The notes under the pieces: model-generated
Databases searched by the model: none
The model's input: only the letters and a program-made list of their open reading frames with translations
Told to the model about the DNA's origin: nothing
Assembly (NCBI RefSeq): GCF_964355755.1
Contig: NC_092675.1
Span: forward strand, 15,391,312-15,455,311
DNA length: 64,000 nucleotides
From: Antedon mediterranea
Lineage: Eukaryota; Echinodermata; Crinoidea; Comatulida; Antedonidae
Direction of reading: 5' to 3'
Made by a program: the position numbers and the translations under genes
Part shown: positions 11,800 through 23,589 of the stretch, piece by piece
Layout: each line of letters starts with the position of its first letter
Position numbering within the stretch: the first letter of the stretch is position 1

Positions 11800-12095
11800 G
11801 TTATTTATTTATCCTGGGTAACCTCTTCAGTCAAAGACTGGTCTCTCAGAGAGGCCAGTTATGATCAGTGGCTGTGTGTGTGATAGTACACCAGGGTAAC
11901 CCCCTACTCATCTCAAAAGATGTACTAGGTTCTTTAGAGTGCACATTAGCTAGATGTGTACACTCACTGGACCTACGGTTTACATTCCTTATCCGAGAAG
12001 ACCTGTTCAAAACCATATAGCATGTGAGCCTCGAACCCTTGCCGTTATGGCTACGTAATTGTGGTTCCACTGTCTTAACCGCTCAGTCACTCACT
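11800..12095 (-). repeat. tRNA-derived SINE, copy 1
   Basis: Reading on the minus strand: head with TGAGCGGTTAAGACAGTGG (A box, tRNA-Leu/Ser-like) and a B-box-like GGGTTCGAGGCTCAC, then a body ending GGTTACCCAGG and an AAATAAATAA tail at about 11,800-11,812. Shared with 16,380-16,655 and 33,243-33,560. Confidence 0.85.
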
Positions 12096-12266
12096 CAAAA
12101 AACATTCTCAGTACAATTGTGGCCATTTTTATATGCCATATGTATGGATGTGTGCAGCAGAAAAAAACTGTATAATGAATGGCTATCCTAATTAACTACC
12201 GTACAATAGATACATTTCAACAAATAAAACGTTTCTATTTATCAAATTATTAGTAGGTTTTCTTAC

Positions 12267-12359
12267 GCTAGATGAGTTGAAAATCATATCTGAGTTGTAT
12301 TTCTCTCTGAAGTCATTACAAAATACAGGATCACAAGAAACACCAGCATCCGCAGATAT
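12267..12359 (-). CDS. ovoA: ovoA exon 11
   Basis: 93 nt, 31 codons, phase 0; acceptor TTTGTAG, donor GTAAGA. Encodes ISADAGVSCDPVFCNDF then REKYNSDMIFNSSS. It is less conserved than its neighbours but splices without conflict between exons 10 and 12. Confidence 0.85.
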
Positions 12360-12604
12360 CTACAAAATAGATTAATAACAAAATATATATTTATGTGGCA
12401 TATTGTTTGGACTATTGGCTAACTCAATTGGGTCGGACCGTCCAGTCATTGATTTTGTATGTCATGATCAACACAAATGAGTATTATGGGAAATAAAAAA
12501 TTAAGAATTATGTTCTCATCCAATTGAAACTACCAAAATTGCTTGCTGGATGGGCGCGTGGATCTGCATCTGACGGTTTCTCTAATGTTATAAATCATAC
12601 TAAC

Positions 12605-12752
12605 CTGTGCTCCTCTCATTACATACATTTCAGCTTCACTTGGAAGACGAAATTCTGGCCCTTTCCATGCACAGTATGCCTTTGCTTCCAAGTAGTTCAC
12701 ATCTACTGGCCAATCTCCAGGTAAACAGATTACCTCAGTCATTGTACGATAC
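12605..12752 (-). CDS. ovoA: ovoA exon 10 (FGE-sulfatase core)
   Basis: 148 nt; acceptor TTAAAAG, donor GTTAGT. Encodes YRTMTEVICLPGDWPVDVNY then LEAKAYCAWKG and RLPSEAEMY. DWPV.VNY.EAKAYCAWKG..RLP.EAE is the core signature of FGE-sulfatase-like domains. Confidence 0.95.
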
Positions 12753-13109
12753 CTTTTAAAATATGCCAAACAAAGCAACAACAACAATATATTATTTGTA
12801 CATTCTTATTTTCTTTATTCTTCTTGCTGTATCTAATCTATCATATTTTGTGGGCATACTTCAGGTCAAGGTTGAATGTTATGAATCTTTATTACCTGAA
12901 TGCAGTATCATAATGCGCTAGTATGCATAACAATTTTACAGTAAAATGTTCTCAATTCCTCATTTTTTTCTATTGCATCAAACAACAGGACACCACGCAT
13001 CGCTGGATCAAACTAAATGGTTTGGATGCGATAGGATTATACCCTGCCATTACACGTTTGATTGATTTGCCATTGGCCAATTGGCTTCCAAAATATTTAA
13101 AAATTAAAA

Positions 13110-14800
13110 ATATTGATGCAAGCAGAAGTCATGCTCAAAGTTGGCAACACGTTTTTTTAGGTTAATTTCAGTATGCTGAATACGAAAATGGCTGTTGCCA
13201 AAAATATTATTTGACCAAAAGCTTAGTTTGAGGGTGTTTTTCAAAATGGCTACCTTGGCACTTGTATCTCTATAACCACTAATTGTAGATACTAAATTTA
13301 AATGGTACATACACAATTATAATGGTAAGTCAGCAATAAATCAGCAATACCGTAAACATAGTTCTAAACCAATGGGTAAACGTGCTGGAATTAAACTTCG
13401 TCATCCGTATGCAGTCTCTCAACTGTTACGTCAGGACACTAATCTGAAATCCAATATCACCAAGTAAGGACGAGATGCTCTAAGAACTCTCCGGGCAGAC
13501 TCAACGATCCACATCCTACCAGCAGACAATGGTAAGGCTCATCATGAACGTTAAAGAGTACAACGAGAAGATCATGCAGCTCTTGAACCCTTCTACGTAT
13601 AGAAAAATCAAGAAAGATCCAACTCAATCTATTGAGAGGAAGATCACAGCCGAACTTCTACAACTGTATCGCTCTGAAGTTCTATTCAAGTCTATCTACC
13701 ACCAACTTCGAATATCAGCAACAACTTGTCACAGACTTTTTGGGCAACCTAAGATACATAAGCTGGACATACCACTACGTCCTACTGTCTCTTCTAAAGG
13801 CTCGCCAACTTAAAATCTGGCAAAACATCTAGCCAAAATACTATATCCACTGGTAGGACTAACAGGTCATCATGTGAAGAATTCTCAGCATTTCGTGGAA
13901 ATCATCAAGGACGTTTACCTGGGACCAACAGACAAGCTGATCAGCTTCGACATTAAGTCTTTATGTACTAATGTTCCAGTCAGGGAAGCCTGTCCTATAG
14001 TCAAAAATCGACTGCAGCCTGACTCTAAACATAAAACCGCAATCTCTGCAGATGAAATCCATGAGTTACTTCTACTATGTCGATCATCTACCAACTTCAA
14101 GTGGCGTGGCTATGGGCTCTCCTTTATCCCCGGTCATTGCCAATGTTTTTCTGGAGGAGCTCGAACAACTAGGACTGTACTCCACCAAAAAGACCATTAT
14201 GTGTATTAATATACAATTTCAATAACAGCCCCAAGACCTTAATTTAGCAATGGAAAAATTGTACTCTTCCCCGATTTAGCAGATCCAAATGGATCTTATT
14301 GTTGAATACAGAAAGTAAATTTCTCGGAATAACATGACAATTATGTTCATTAAAGTCAATAAACGTTTTTTCAAGTCTATATGACTAAAGGTTATATGAG
14401 ATATGATATAGTTCAAAGGTCAAATTACCAAAATTGAATGCACTTCCAGTCATTTGTAGAGAAACTACTAATAGAAACATGTATGTTACCAACAATTTGA
14501 GATAAAAGTTAAATCTCAACAATAAGTAGTTACCGAGATACAAGTGCCATGCGGCCATTTTGAAAACCGCCTTCAAACTAGGCTTTCTCTTAGGAAGATA
14601 TTATAAAGTGTTTGAAAACAAGATTTCTGATTTCATTGGTAGATTTTCAACCGTCCGCAGTATATAAGAGATTTCGGTCAAAATAATATTTTTGGCAACA
14701 GCCATTTTTGCATTCAGCATACTCAAATTAACCTAAAAAAATGTGTTGCCAACTTTGAGCATGACTTGCCGCTTGCGTCGATTTTTAGAGGACTTTATCC
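13110..14800. repeat. Inverted repeats flanking the Penelope-like fragment
   Basis: The left arm, about 13,110-13,310, is matched in reverse complement by about 14,430-14,800. The best block is GTCATGCTCAAAGTTGGCAA with the following GGCTGTTGCCAAAAATATTA. The right arm has about 170 bp not in the left. Part of the right arm (CAACCGTCCGCAGTATATAA) recurs at 15,640-15,665. Confidence 0.8.
13375..14215 (+). pseudogene. Penelope-like element reverse transcriptase fragment
   Basis: Reads on the plus strand as: STIHILPADNGKA (about 13,500-13,535), GQPKIHKLDIPLRPTVSSKG (13,740-13,800), LAKHLAKILYPLVGLTGHHV, then ISFDIKSLCTNVPV at 13,940-13,980 (RT catalytic Asp in FDIKS) and STNFKWRG. ADKGN-like and PKIHK motifs followed by S.DV.SL.TNVP are typical of Penelope RTs. 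A stop at 13,811 and frame changes near 13,530 and 14,120 break it, and the second catalytic block and any GIY-YIG domain are missing. Confidence 0.85.
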
Positions 14801-15140
14801 AGTTTTGTGCCTAGTCTATATGAGCGATTGTGACGGCTTGTCAAAATACGGTACCATAATCCATATTTTATTTAAAATCCTTCCCACTTTCAAAGTAAAT
14901 TAATCAATACAAAAATTAAGGAGAATGAATGAGACACTTTTTTCAAAAAAGCATAATAAAGTGAGAATACACTTCATCTTGTTTTATGCATTTTAATGTC
15001 AACATTGTCAAGAGTCCCATCCCGAGAATTACTTTGCAAGTATTCTCAATGTAATTAATAGTATAAAGTACAAACAATTACACTCCCATTTTGTACTTAT
15101 TAAGTGCAGTTTTTGTAATGGAGTAACTGTTAGCAATTAC

Positions 15141-15252
15141 CCATATCCATTGGAGTGGCCATTTCCGTTAAGACCATTTCCATTGTGTTGTATGTTAGAA
15201 GCTTGACAGTGAGTAAATCCTTGAAGTGTGCCACCACAGCCTGATTTACAAC
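15141..15252 (-). CDS. ovoA: ovoA exon 9 (Cys/Gly/Asn-rich loop)
   Basis: 112 nt; acceptor TTAAAG, donor GTAATT. Encodes CKSGCGGTLQGFTHCQAS followed by an Asn/Gly-rich stretch (NGNGLNGNGHSNGY). It fits in phase between exons 8 and 10. Four Cys in a short loop plus a low-complexity tail suggest a flexible surface insertion in the FGE-like domain. Confidence 0.82.
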
Positions 15253-15439
15253 CTTTAAGATACAGAAATAAGTATATAAAGGAATAAATTAAAGAATTGT
15301 GTCTTTCGTTCTTTTTTTAGGATATTAAGCCAAGAGTTTTATTTGTTTGATGCTTGTCCTAGAGGAATATTTTACTGTACAGTATTATTATATTATTTTA
15401 TTTTCAAGCATGCAGATGTTATTTTATGCATTTATATCA

Positions 15440-15690
15440 AATTGTTTATATATGAATTATGCTCAATTCTGACATAGGCGAGCACAATGGAAAAACTTTT
15501 ATCTACCTTATCTATCTAAGATGTAGCGCGAAATGTAGATTTGATAACATTAGTGTTCATTATTACGATATTGTTTCATATTTTTCTCTTAGAAAGATAT
15601 TATAAAGTGTTTGAAAAATTTTTTCGGATTTCATCAGTAGATTTTCAACCGTCCGCAGTATATAAGTGATTTCTGGGTTGATGTATTCAC
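15440..15690 (+). repeat. Dispersed repeat, partner at 60,650-60,830
   Basis: Shares ATTCTGACATA, GAGCACAATGGA, TATTACGATATTGTT and CTTAG.AAGATAT in the same order with 60,650-60,800. Its end also matches the right arm beside the Penelope fragment (14,583-14,660). No ORF. Confidence 0.65.
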
Positions 15691-16379
15691 CGACATACAT
15701 ATGTTTTCACGGGTCATGCGCGAGGTTTAAGCAAAATGAAATTATACTGCAAAAAATAACGAACAAATCAAATATATTTAAAATCATTGAAGTATATTAT
15801 GGGGGAAATTGTAAAATTATGGCAGAAATCGGGTAAATATATATTACCGGGAGAACTGTCGTGAAACCACAATAGCCGAATGGTAGCCGAGTTGTTGAGT
15901 TGCTGGCAGGTTTGAACAGGTTGCACGCTATCTGCAGGTGTACCACGTCATTGAGACCCAGGCCTTTCGACCATGTTACAAGCCATTTAAAATATTCTTA
16001 GGCTGAAACGCCGCACAGATATCATTGTGTGGTGTTTTATCAGGCCTACCGAATTTAAACGAATAAACGCTTCTCCACCATAAAACAACATTTTGAATAT
16101 TCAACTGCCACCCTCTAAAAAAACGACCCTAACATATATTTTATACACACAATATTGATTATTGTATTATAACACAAAGTACAATTAATTACGTTGTATT
16201 TGTTCATATGTAGGGAAAATTATTTTATTATGAAATTTTACCATATTACAACAAATGCACCCCCCTCCACACCACACCCGGCATGGACAATAAACATGGT
16301 TAGTGGTTTTAAATTTGTATAGCACATAATACAAATAGTCTTTATGTGTGGTGGACTCAGATGTTACACTACATGCTTT

Positions 16380-16655
16380 TCCCCTAAGGGTCATATCATG
16401 TCAGTGCAGCCACTATAAGGCGCTCTCTCATCTGTCCATGACACTGTGAACTCTAAGTACACCGAGGTAATTCCTCGTACTATGTTCTTTAAAGTCCACA
16501 CGAGCAATGTGTGTACACTGGACCACGGTTTATTGTCCTTATCCGAGAAGACTCCTTCTACCATTAGAACCATGGAGCGAGTGAGCCTCGATTCCTTGCC
16601 AATGTTATGGCTGGATTACGGTTCCACTGTCTTAACCGCTCGGCCACTCACTCTT
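16380..16655 (-). repeat. tRNA-derived SINE, copy 2
   Basis: Same family as 11,800-12,095. On the minus strand: A-box-like GCCGAGCGGTTAAGACAGTG (16,625-16,645) then TTATCCGAGAAGAC-type body words in reverse. The last part of the body differs from the other two copies, so it may be recombined or truncated. Confidence 0.8.
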
Positions 16656-16811
16656 TAAATGTTATATTCCTCATCTTATTTAGTCCAAAAAAATTGACTT
16701 TTACAAATACTGTAGCAAGCATTTCAATAATTATATGGAAACCAGAGGTTTTTACCAAGTCATTATTTAAAATTCCAAAATCCATCATCTCACTCAAGTA
16801 ACTATAATTAC

Positions 16812-16975
16812 CTGATGAACAGACCCAAAATGATGGATGCTTTGCATTTCTGAAGCACCTCCATTTCCAACCTTCTTCTGACCAGAATTCTTTTCTTTTA
16901 TATCCACCATCTTCAACAAATTCTAAAAACTCTTTATTTGTAATAAGATACTTGGTTGCCTTAAATGATGGCACT
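16812..16975 (-). CDS. ovoA: ovoA exon 8 (FGE-sulfatase-like domain)
   Basis: 164 nt; acceptor ACTTAG, donor GTAATT. Encodes VPSFKATKYLITNKEFLEF, VEDGGY, FWSEEGW and HPSFWV. The V-x-F-x-A-x-K-x-L-x-T/S-N-x-E-[FY]-L-x-F-V-E-D-G-G pattern and the WSEEGW block are typical of FGE-like domains in OvoA. A SINE copy (16,380-16,655) sits in the intron just downstream. Confidence 0.94.
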
Positions 16976-17439
16976 CTAAGTAAAAATGAACAAAATTACT
17001 AAAGTTAAATTGTAACAGGGCAAAAATAATGTTAACATAGTAGCTGGGGGAGGGGCAAACATGACTTTAGAAGATATTCTATGGGAATTTTTCCATTGTT
17101 TAAAGCAGGGAGATGTAAAATGAAATCCTCTTTTGAGGATTTAGAGGGCTATCCCTGGTACACACTAAATTATTGTGGGGTTTTATTTTATCTGTATTTA
17201 TTATCTTCTTGGTATCAAAATAGATATTGTTAACAAAAATTATAAAATACTCCAAAAATACGTAAAAAGAGACAATTTATTGAATTACAGAACTTAAAAT
17301 GCTTCACTCATAAAATATATATGCATATATTATGCGTTGTGTTGGTGTGTGTGTAAATAATCATGTTAGAAAAACACTATCGCTTTTTGATGATGAAAAA
17401 CTCTAAAATGTATATAGGAAATGTTTTTTTTTTGTATCT

Positions 17440-17590
17440 ATTATGTTGTGTTTATTGTTTTATGTTTTTATGTAAAAGGGTCCTGCAAAAACAGAAGTGT
17501 AAACTTCTCTATGCAGGATCCTTGCCATCATTTATGCTATGAAACTATATTTATAAAGGATAAGTAAAATAAATGTGAATTTGAATTGAA
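17440..17590 (+). repeat. Probable LINE/SINE 3' end
   Basis: A hairpin-forming pair (GGGTCCTGCA and TGCAGGATCCTTGC) is followed by a T/A-rich end with TGAATTTGAATTGAA, a tail type common in CR1-like non-LTR elements. No coding sequence remains. Confidence 0.45.
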
Positions 17591-17786
17591 AATAAATCAT
17601 ATCAAAATCAAATATCTTCTTTACAAATTGGATTGGGAATGTATGTACCATGTTTTAGAAACAATCACCATATTGATATTTGTCACCCTTTTTGCCCAAA
17701 AAAACATCAAACTCCTCCAATTGATTTGTATGACTGGGTTTGCAATGGCAATAATGCCACAACTGTATGTGAAAGGGTCAACCTAC

Positions 17787-17904
17787 TTGATACTCAATGT
17801 GGGATATTCATTATCCCATCCAAATGCAGGAAAATCAAATGGTTTTCCTAAAGTCACTTCTGTTGCCTTTGTAGTAATTAATTCATTTTTTCCAGCACCC
17901 ATAC
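17787..17904 (-). CDS. ovoA: ovoA exon 7 (domain linker, start of FGE-sulfatase-like domain)
   Basis: 118 nt; acceptor TCTTTAG, donor GTAGGT. Encodes MGAGKNELITTKATEVTLG, then KPFDFPAFGWDNEYPTLSI. FGWDNE is a family hallmark at the entry to the FGE-like domain. Both borders fall inside codons and match exons 6 and 8. Confidence 0.92.
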
Positions 17905-18180
17905 CTAAAGAAAATTACACATAATACATTTCAAATTACTGTAAAGGATGTATACTTTCGAGACCATTGAAACAAAACACAGGAATTTGGAGCGATTATT
18001 CATCATTAAAATTCATGTAATCCTATAATGATTTTAAAATATATTTGTGCATATGGCCAGTAATTAGTTTTAAAGTAGAATTTACACTTATAAAATGAGG
18101 TTTCTAAAAATGTATGCATTAGTTTAATACAGTAGTTTAAAAGCTTACAATAATTGTTATGTTGCCAACTTATTAATTTA

Positions 18181-18862
18181 CCTCCGCCAAGGAGGTATAT
18201 GTAATCGGTAGCGTGTGTTTGTTTGTTTGTTTGTTTGTTAGCAGGATTACTCAAAAGGTAATTACAAGATCTTTACCAAAATGAATAGACAGATAGATAT
18301 GTGGTCAAGGACCATTCCATTAAATTTTGGGACCATTTGGGACCACAGCCCCAATTCTGGACCACTTTTTAGTATACTTTTTTAGACCTGCTAGTGTTAA
18401 AAGATAGGACAGAATTTTTCAAAAGCCGGCGAGCAGTCTTAAAGTAACAAGTAAACTGAAATTGCATTTTCTCGAGAACTACTTGTCCAAAAAACTTAAT
18501 TTTTTAACAAGAGGCAAGAGTTATAATTTGTGATTTGTAATTTTAAAACATAATTTGATTTAATGTGCACATTTTTTGATGCGAGTAGTTTAAAATACCT
18601 ATTTCTTTTCAAATTCACTCGTTTGATTTTCTCGTTGCTGTTCTATTGTTAGTCAACTGAAGCTATTGTTAATTGAAAGGCTTGTTACATAACCATTACA
18701 CCAAAGTCGCATACACATGCTTGTAATGAAATTAGCCTAAATCACAAACAGCATTAAGACACACACAAATATATATATATTTTTTTTTTACCAGAGAAAT
18801 CTTATGTAGGAGAATTTTACAGTAGGCGGAGGTATGCCCTCTCGGAGTGGCTTTCTAGTTAC
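18181..18862 (+). repeat. Repeat with CCTCCGCC ends, copy 1
   Basis: Begins ACCTCCGCCAAGGAGGTATA, followed by (TTTG)n. It ends CAGTAGGCGGAGGTATGCCC, then TCTCGGAGTGGC. Inside, 18,680-18,715 in reverse reads as an A-box-like GTGTAATGGTTATGTAAC. The second copy is 21,090-21,610 and an end fragment is at 29,113-29,170. Confidence 0.75.
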
Positions 18863-19516
18863 CATAATTAAATTAGTTTTTTGAAAAAACTGTATTAATA
18901 ACATAAAACATAGAAAATATAGACCTTCTTGTGTTTAATCTCATTTAGCTACACAACTCATAACCAAAAATCAAACCTGAAAAATGTTGCTCATTGAATT
19001 ATTCATTTTATTAAATATTTAAATAAAATATCAATTGAAATCTATTTTTGAAATCTAAGTTGTGTCTCTCTGTTCGACGCATGATGCTTTACTCAATATG
19101 TGTACCACATTTCAGCAATTAAAAATAAATTATTGAAGACAGAGATAGATAATGGATAAATATCCTTGTATTATGTGCAGGTATGCTTTAGTATGGATAA
19201 ATAAATAAATATTCAGAAAACATCCTAAAAAGTAGATAATTCCTGGATATTATAAATAATTATCTAACTTAACTTTAATAGTAAACTGGATTTCGTTGGT
19301 GATAAAAATCAGTTCTAAAATGTACCAACTTTTAATATTATTGAGTAAAGGAATCTAGAAATTTCATAGATCAAATGTTGACTTGATGTTTGTTTCTGTT
19401 TGAGTTTCTGAGATTCTAATTCAGAACAGTACTAAAATGTTAATGATTTTGTTCATAAAGATGTTACTACTATATTGATCTAGATTTAAATAATGCTTGA
19501 TATTGAAGTAAAGTAC

Positions 19517-19643
19517 CATGATTGATTGGAGCATGTTTCCAACCCGTTGGAGTGGTGACCATCTCCAGTGGCAATTGTCGTATCAACACTGATGATGTTT
19601 CTATGTGTACTCTTTCATGTTCAATCCCCAACAACACTGCCCA
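19517..19643 (-). CDS. ovoA: ovoA exon 6 (HX3HXE iron-binding motif)
   Basis: 127 nt; acceptor TTATTAG, donor GTACTT. Encodes WAVLLGIEHERVHIETSSV then LIRQLPLEM. HERVHIE is the HX3HXE iron motif of EgtB/OvoA. The exon ends one base into a codon, which exon 7 completes as Gly. Confidence 0.95.
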
Positions 19644-20443
19644 CTAATAAAAAAAAATGGTTGAAAAATATTTTTACTTGATTATGTCATTGAAATTATT
19701 AATAAACCCTTTGAAGATGCGAGGTTTCTACCCCAAGTGACTGAAGCTAAATAAGGTATTTTCAATAGGTTTAGGAAAAATGGAAAATATATTTTTATGA
19801 CTGTAAATTTCTGCAATTGTTGGTTTTATTATGTGAATTATTTTGGTTTTCCGACAATTGCATTTTCAATGCAATAAAAAATAATATAGGATGATAGGTG
19901 ATCTGGAGATATACTGTAATTTTAGATGTTCAAAACTAATTCAAAAAGTACACGGACATAAGTATTCATATGTAATATATAATATTGTAAATTGTCTGAA
20001 ACTTGCTCACATAATGCCTATCTATGTGAATATTCCTAATAATATTACTTGGTCTTGAGAAGGTCTAGCTGATGCTGACATGGTGGCCAGGATTTTCCCA
20101 AAGGAGGGGCCAAAAGCATTGGTGGGGGTGGGCCATGTGCTCAAAGCTATATCCTATTTTTGGGGGGTCAGAAGGCGGCTCCCCAGAAAGCTTGATAATA
20201 TTAGACATTTAAGGCCAGTTTTAGTCACTTCACTGAAAATCGTTTAATTGGGCGAATCAATTGGGCACACTCAGTAGGGTTCTATTGTTCAATTTTTATC
20301 AGAAAATACCATACTTTTCTCTCCGACAAACATGGTACCGCAGAACAGAATTAAAAAACTACCGGCATAGTAATAGTATATTCCTTGTATACAGTAAGTT
20401 CTATGAGAAAGGGGTTAATAGTATGAGGAAACATTTTTCTTAC

Positions 20444-20584
20444 CCATACACTCTTCATAGTAATGGGTAGTTTCAACGGTGTTTCTTCAATAACTTTGCG
20501 CATAATTTTGCGAACTTTTAATCTGTACGTCACAACATCCTTCAGGGATGGCCATTGGAAGCTTCCTCCCATCCTATAATTTTC
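20444..20584 (-). CDS. ovoA: ovoA exon 5 (DinB-like domain)
   Basis: 141 nt, 47 codons, phase 0 at both ends; acceptor ATTTTAG, donor GTAAGA. Starts ENYRMGGSFQWPS and ends LPITMKSVW. An earlier GT three codons upstream would be a poorer donor and would lose the Trp expected before exon 6, so the TGG|GTAAGA site was chosen. Confidence 0.92.
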
Positions 20585-21089
20585 CTAAAATAAATAAGAT
20601 ATCATTAAATTTAGTTTATTTGTAAATAAATAAATTTATAGAAACTACAAAATGACTTTTGTTTTTCATAGTGAACTAAAGCTAACTAAAAATCCAGGTA
20701 GCTGAACGATTTGGATAATGTAACACATTGTTGTTATACCTTTATACGATCGAGTGATCTAATTAAAAGTTTACTGTTAAAGAGCTGTTTTAGTAGTTTG
20801 TTGTTTCCGAACATCACAGATATCAATTCAGTGTACCCTCAAATAACAATATTACTGGGTACTTAATTGTATGTAGATAAGCTATCATCTCAACTCAAAT
20901 AAAAAGCGACATTTATACTCTTAATGGTGGAAATTTCACTAGCTCTGACGAAATCATTTAAAAAACAGTGTGGACTCCAGTATCCCGGCCTGGTATTCTG
21001 GCAAATGTATTTAACATTTTTATGGTGTTATACTCAAATGTTTTCAGGAAGGAATATTGGTTCCTATTCTTATCGTTCTATTATTATTA

Positions 21090-21610
21090 TTACCTCCGCC
21101 AAGGAGGTTATATTTTCATCCCTGTATGTTTAATTGTGTTTGGGTGTGTAAGACGTGTGTGTGTGCGTGCGTGTCTGTGAACAGCCTGGAGACCACAGTT
21201 CTTATCCGAATCTGGCCAAATTTGGCCTGAATGATCTATGCCCCAAAAGCTCGAACGAGTTCGATTTTAAGGGGAAAATGTCATAGGTCAAGGTCACAGC
21301 TAACAAAAAACTATTTTACTGCCTCGGGACCACAGTTTTTATCTGATTCTCACCAAACTTAGCCACAATGATCAATGACTCATCATATAATTGTGATTAA
21401 ATTTTGAAGGGTCAGGGTCTAAGATCAAGCTCCACAAAAAAAAAGATATAAAAAAATATTTTTAAAAAAATAACACAAAAAAACCACAGCGGGAATTGAA
21501 CCAGCGATCTCAACTGTGTGAGGCTGGATACATAACCTTTACACCAAACTCTCATCCACAACTTTGTAATGTGCAGTTTTACACTTAGAACTAATATAAT
21601 AAATAATATT
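21090..21610 (+). repeat. Repeat with CCTCCGCC end and tRNA-like segment, copy 2
   Basis: Begins ACCTCCGCCAAGGAGGTTAT. In reverse, 21,478-21,560 carries TTTGGTGTAAAGGTTATGTA (A-box-like) and GCTGGTTCAATTCCCGC (B box with a T-arm stem), so a tRNA-derived Pol III unit is embedded. The (TG)n-rich zone at 21,130-21,180 replaces the (TTTG)n of copy 1. Confidence 0.72.
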
Positions 21611-22268
21611 GGTCTGAATAATCTTACCTGTGGCATTGTTATAATTACTAATTACGCCAATTAAATTACTGACCACGGATTACATTTCAATCTTGGTAAA
21701 ATGTTAAGATATGTCTTTCACTTTTTTAAATTTGTAAACTATATTCCTTGCATATCTCGGACAAATATTTACTGTGCCGCACATATCTCGCTGCCTCGCA
21801 CTTTGTCAACACTCAGGCCAAAGTATAGTGTGTCAATATCATTGACTTCAACAAATTGACAGGCTAAGAATAGGACCCAGACTACCTAACAAAACGCTAC
21901 AAACAAACATTTTATCAAATATAGGGGCTACGATCCTGTCGTCTTAGCCTAGAGCCATTCACACATTCAAGCTAAAAAAATAGCCTGGGAATGGGTGGAG
22001 TTTTGCTGAGGTATGTTTCATTATTTTTCCTTGGGTCATTTAGTCCTAATTTTGATGGCTGAGAGTAGTTGAAAAGAATGAATTAAACATAAGAGCTCAT
22101 ATTAAATATGCAACGAGAAACTTCGCACTTCCGTTGTGTAACGGTAGACATGTTGAGTGCCAAGACAATAACTATGGCAAAATGAACTAACTAAACTTAA
22201 CTACAAAACATATTTATATAGTTCTATTTAATCAAAAAGTTTAGAAAAATACCAAAATTAAAACTTAC

Positions 22269-22337
22269 TGTGTCATCCCATGACATTTCATCAACACCCG
22301 TTTCAAATAAAGTCTCAAAGTCCATGTCTACTCTTTC
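22269..22337 (-). CDS. ovoA: ovoA exon 4 (DinB-like domain)
   Basis: 69 nt, 23 codons, phase 0 at both ends; acceptor CCCAAG, donor GTAAGT. Encodes ERVDMDFETLFETGVDEMSW and then DDT. The GVDEMSWDD stretch is a strongly conserved block of the family. Confidence 0.93.
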
Positions 22338-22672
22338 CTTGGGAAACAAACACAAACATTTATCTATTTTCTTATGTTGGCAATTTTAATCAACAGATCA
22401 AAAATAAAATATGATAATTATGGATAATATAAAAATAATAAATTGTGTAAGGCCTAAAATTGATGCTCAAATGATTCAGGCTTTCCATGGCTAAAAAAAT
22501 TTGTGACAAAAGAGTTAAATTAGGTTGTGAAAAAATGGACCGTTATCTGCATATGGGAGGTTTGCATTCATCGCTGATAGCTTCCACTCATAAATGCTTA
22601 AGCCAGTCTGAACCTATCAGCAATCAAATAATATGCTCAGCTTATATTACTTAATTAAAAAAAGGAACTTAC

Positions 22673-22785
22673 TGTGATGAGACCTGCCAATATAAGTTTG
22701 TTTATATAGACAGTGGCAGTATGTGCATAGTAAAAGATAAGAGGAAGACGAAGTCTGTCAGGACACACATAAAATGCCTTTTTAT
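22673..22785 (-). CDS. ovoA: ovoA exon 3 (DinB-like domain, first iron-ligand His)
   Basis: 113 nt, acceptor TTCGCAG, donor GTAAGT. Encodes KKAFYVCPDRLRLPLIFYY then AHTATVYINKL. The His in YAHTA matches the first iron ligand of EgtB/OvoA enzymes. The exon supplies the two bases that complete the codon split by exon 2 and ends in phase 0. Confidence 0.92.
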
Positions 22786-23589
22786 CTGCGAAAAAGGAAA
22801 ATACAAGCAGTGCTGTAGTAATTATTATAGAATTTTAAAAAGTATGTGGTTGGAAAATACACTGCAGTTATAACGTAAGACAACAAAAATATATATTGTG
22901 TTGGCCATGCCGACCGACCCTAAACTGACGAAAATGAAGGTCAGAATTTTTTTTCCTGAGCCAGACTTGAAAATAAATGGTGACAAAATTGTTGTCTTTG
23001 TGAATCGATCATGTGATAACCATCTGGGGAATTTCCTCTGTGATGAGAAATCGGAATATGGGTGCTGGCTGATCACGGTCTACATTTTAATCCTTAATGC
23101 TAGTGTAATTACGTATGGATAAAACATATAAAACTCACTAAACTAAAGTATTTTTCATCTGAAACATAGTTCACAACCACCTTGCATCGTGTGGGACGGT
23201 CCCGCATGTCAAAGTGTTTTTTAATGAAACACGCATTTTTGTGACCACATATTTGTCATGCATTTGACTGAAGTATATGCGTGATCTTTTTTTTTATCAC
23301 TATTTTAGAGGAAAATGCATTCAAATTGGTATATTTTTATTATCTAAAAAAAGATTTTTTTTTTATCTTTTGTGGTTAACCACCACCTTTATTCATTCAA
23401 TGTTTCATAAACAACAATTACATTTTTTTCGTTATTTTCTTATTTTTATCCTCTTTAATATTAATAATTTTAGCCTCTAGGCTTATATGTACTACCCAAT
23501 GTATTCTTAATGTATATTTGTTTTGTCTACTACACTTTAAAATTTTTTTATATGTTTACATTATTTTCTGCATATTTTTTGTACCGTTA

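Noticed and set aside
13375-14800. Hammerhead ribozyme in the Penelope terminal repeats
   Set aside because: I looked for CTGATGA followed by GAAA in the flanks and did not find the core with matching stems.
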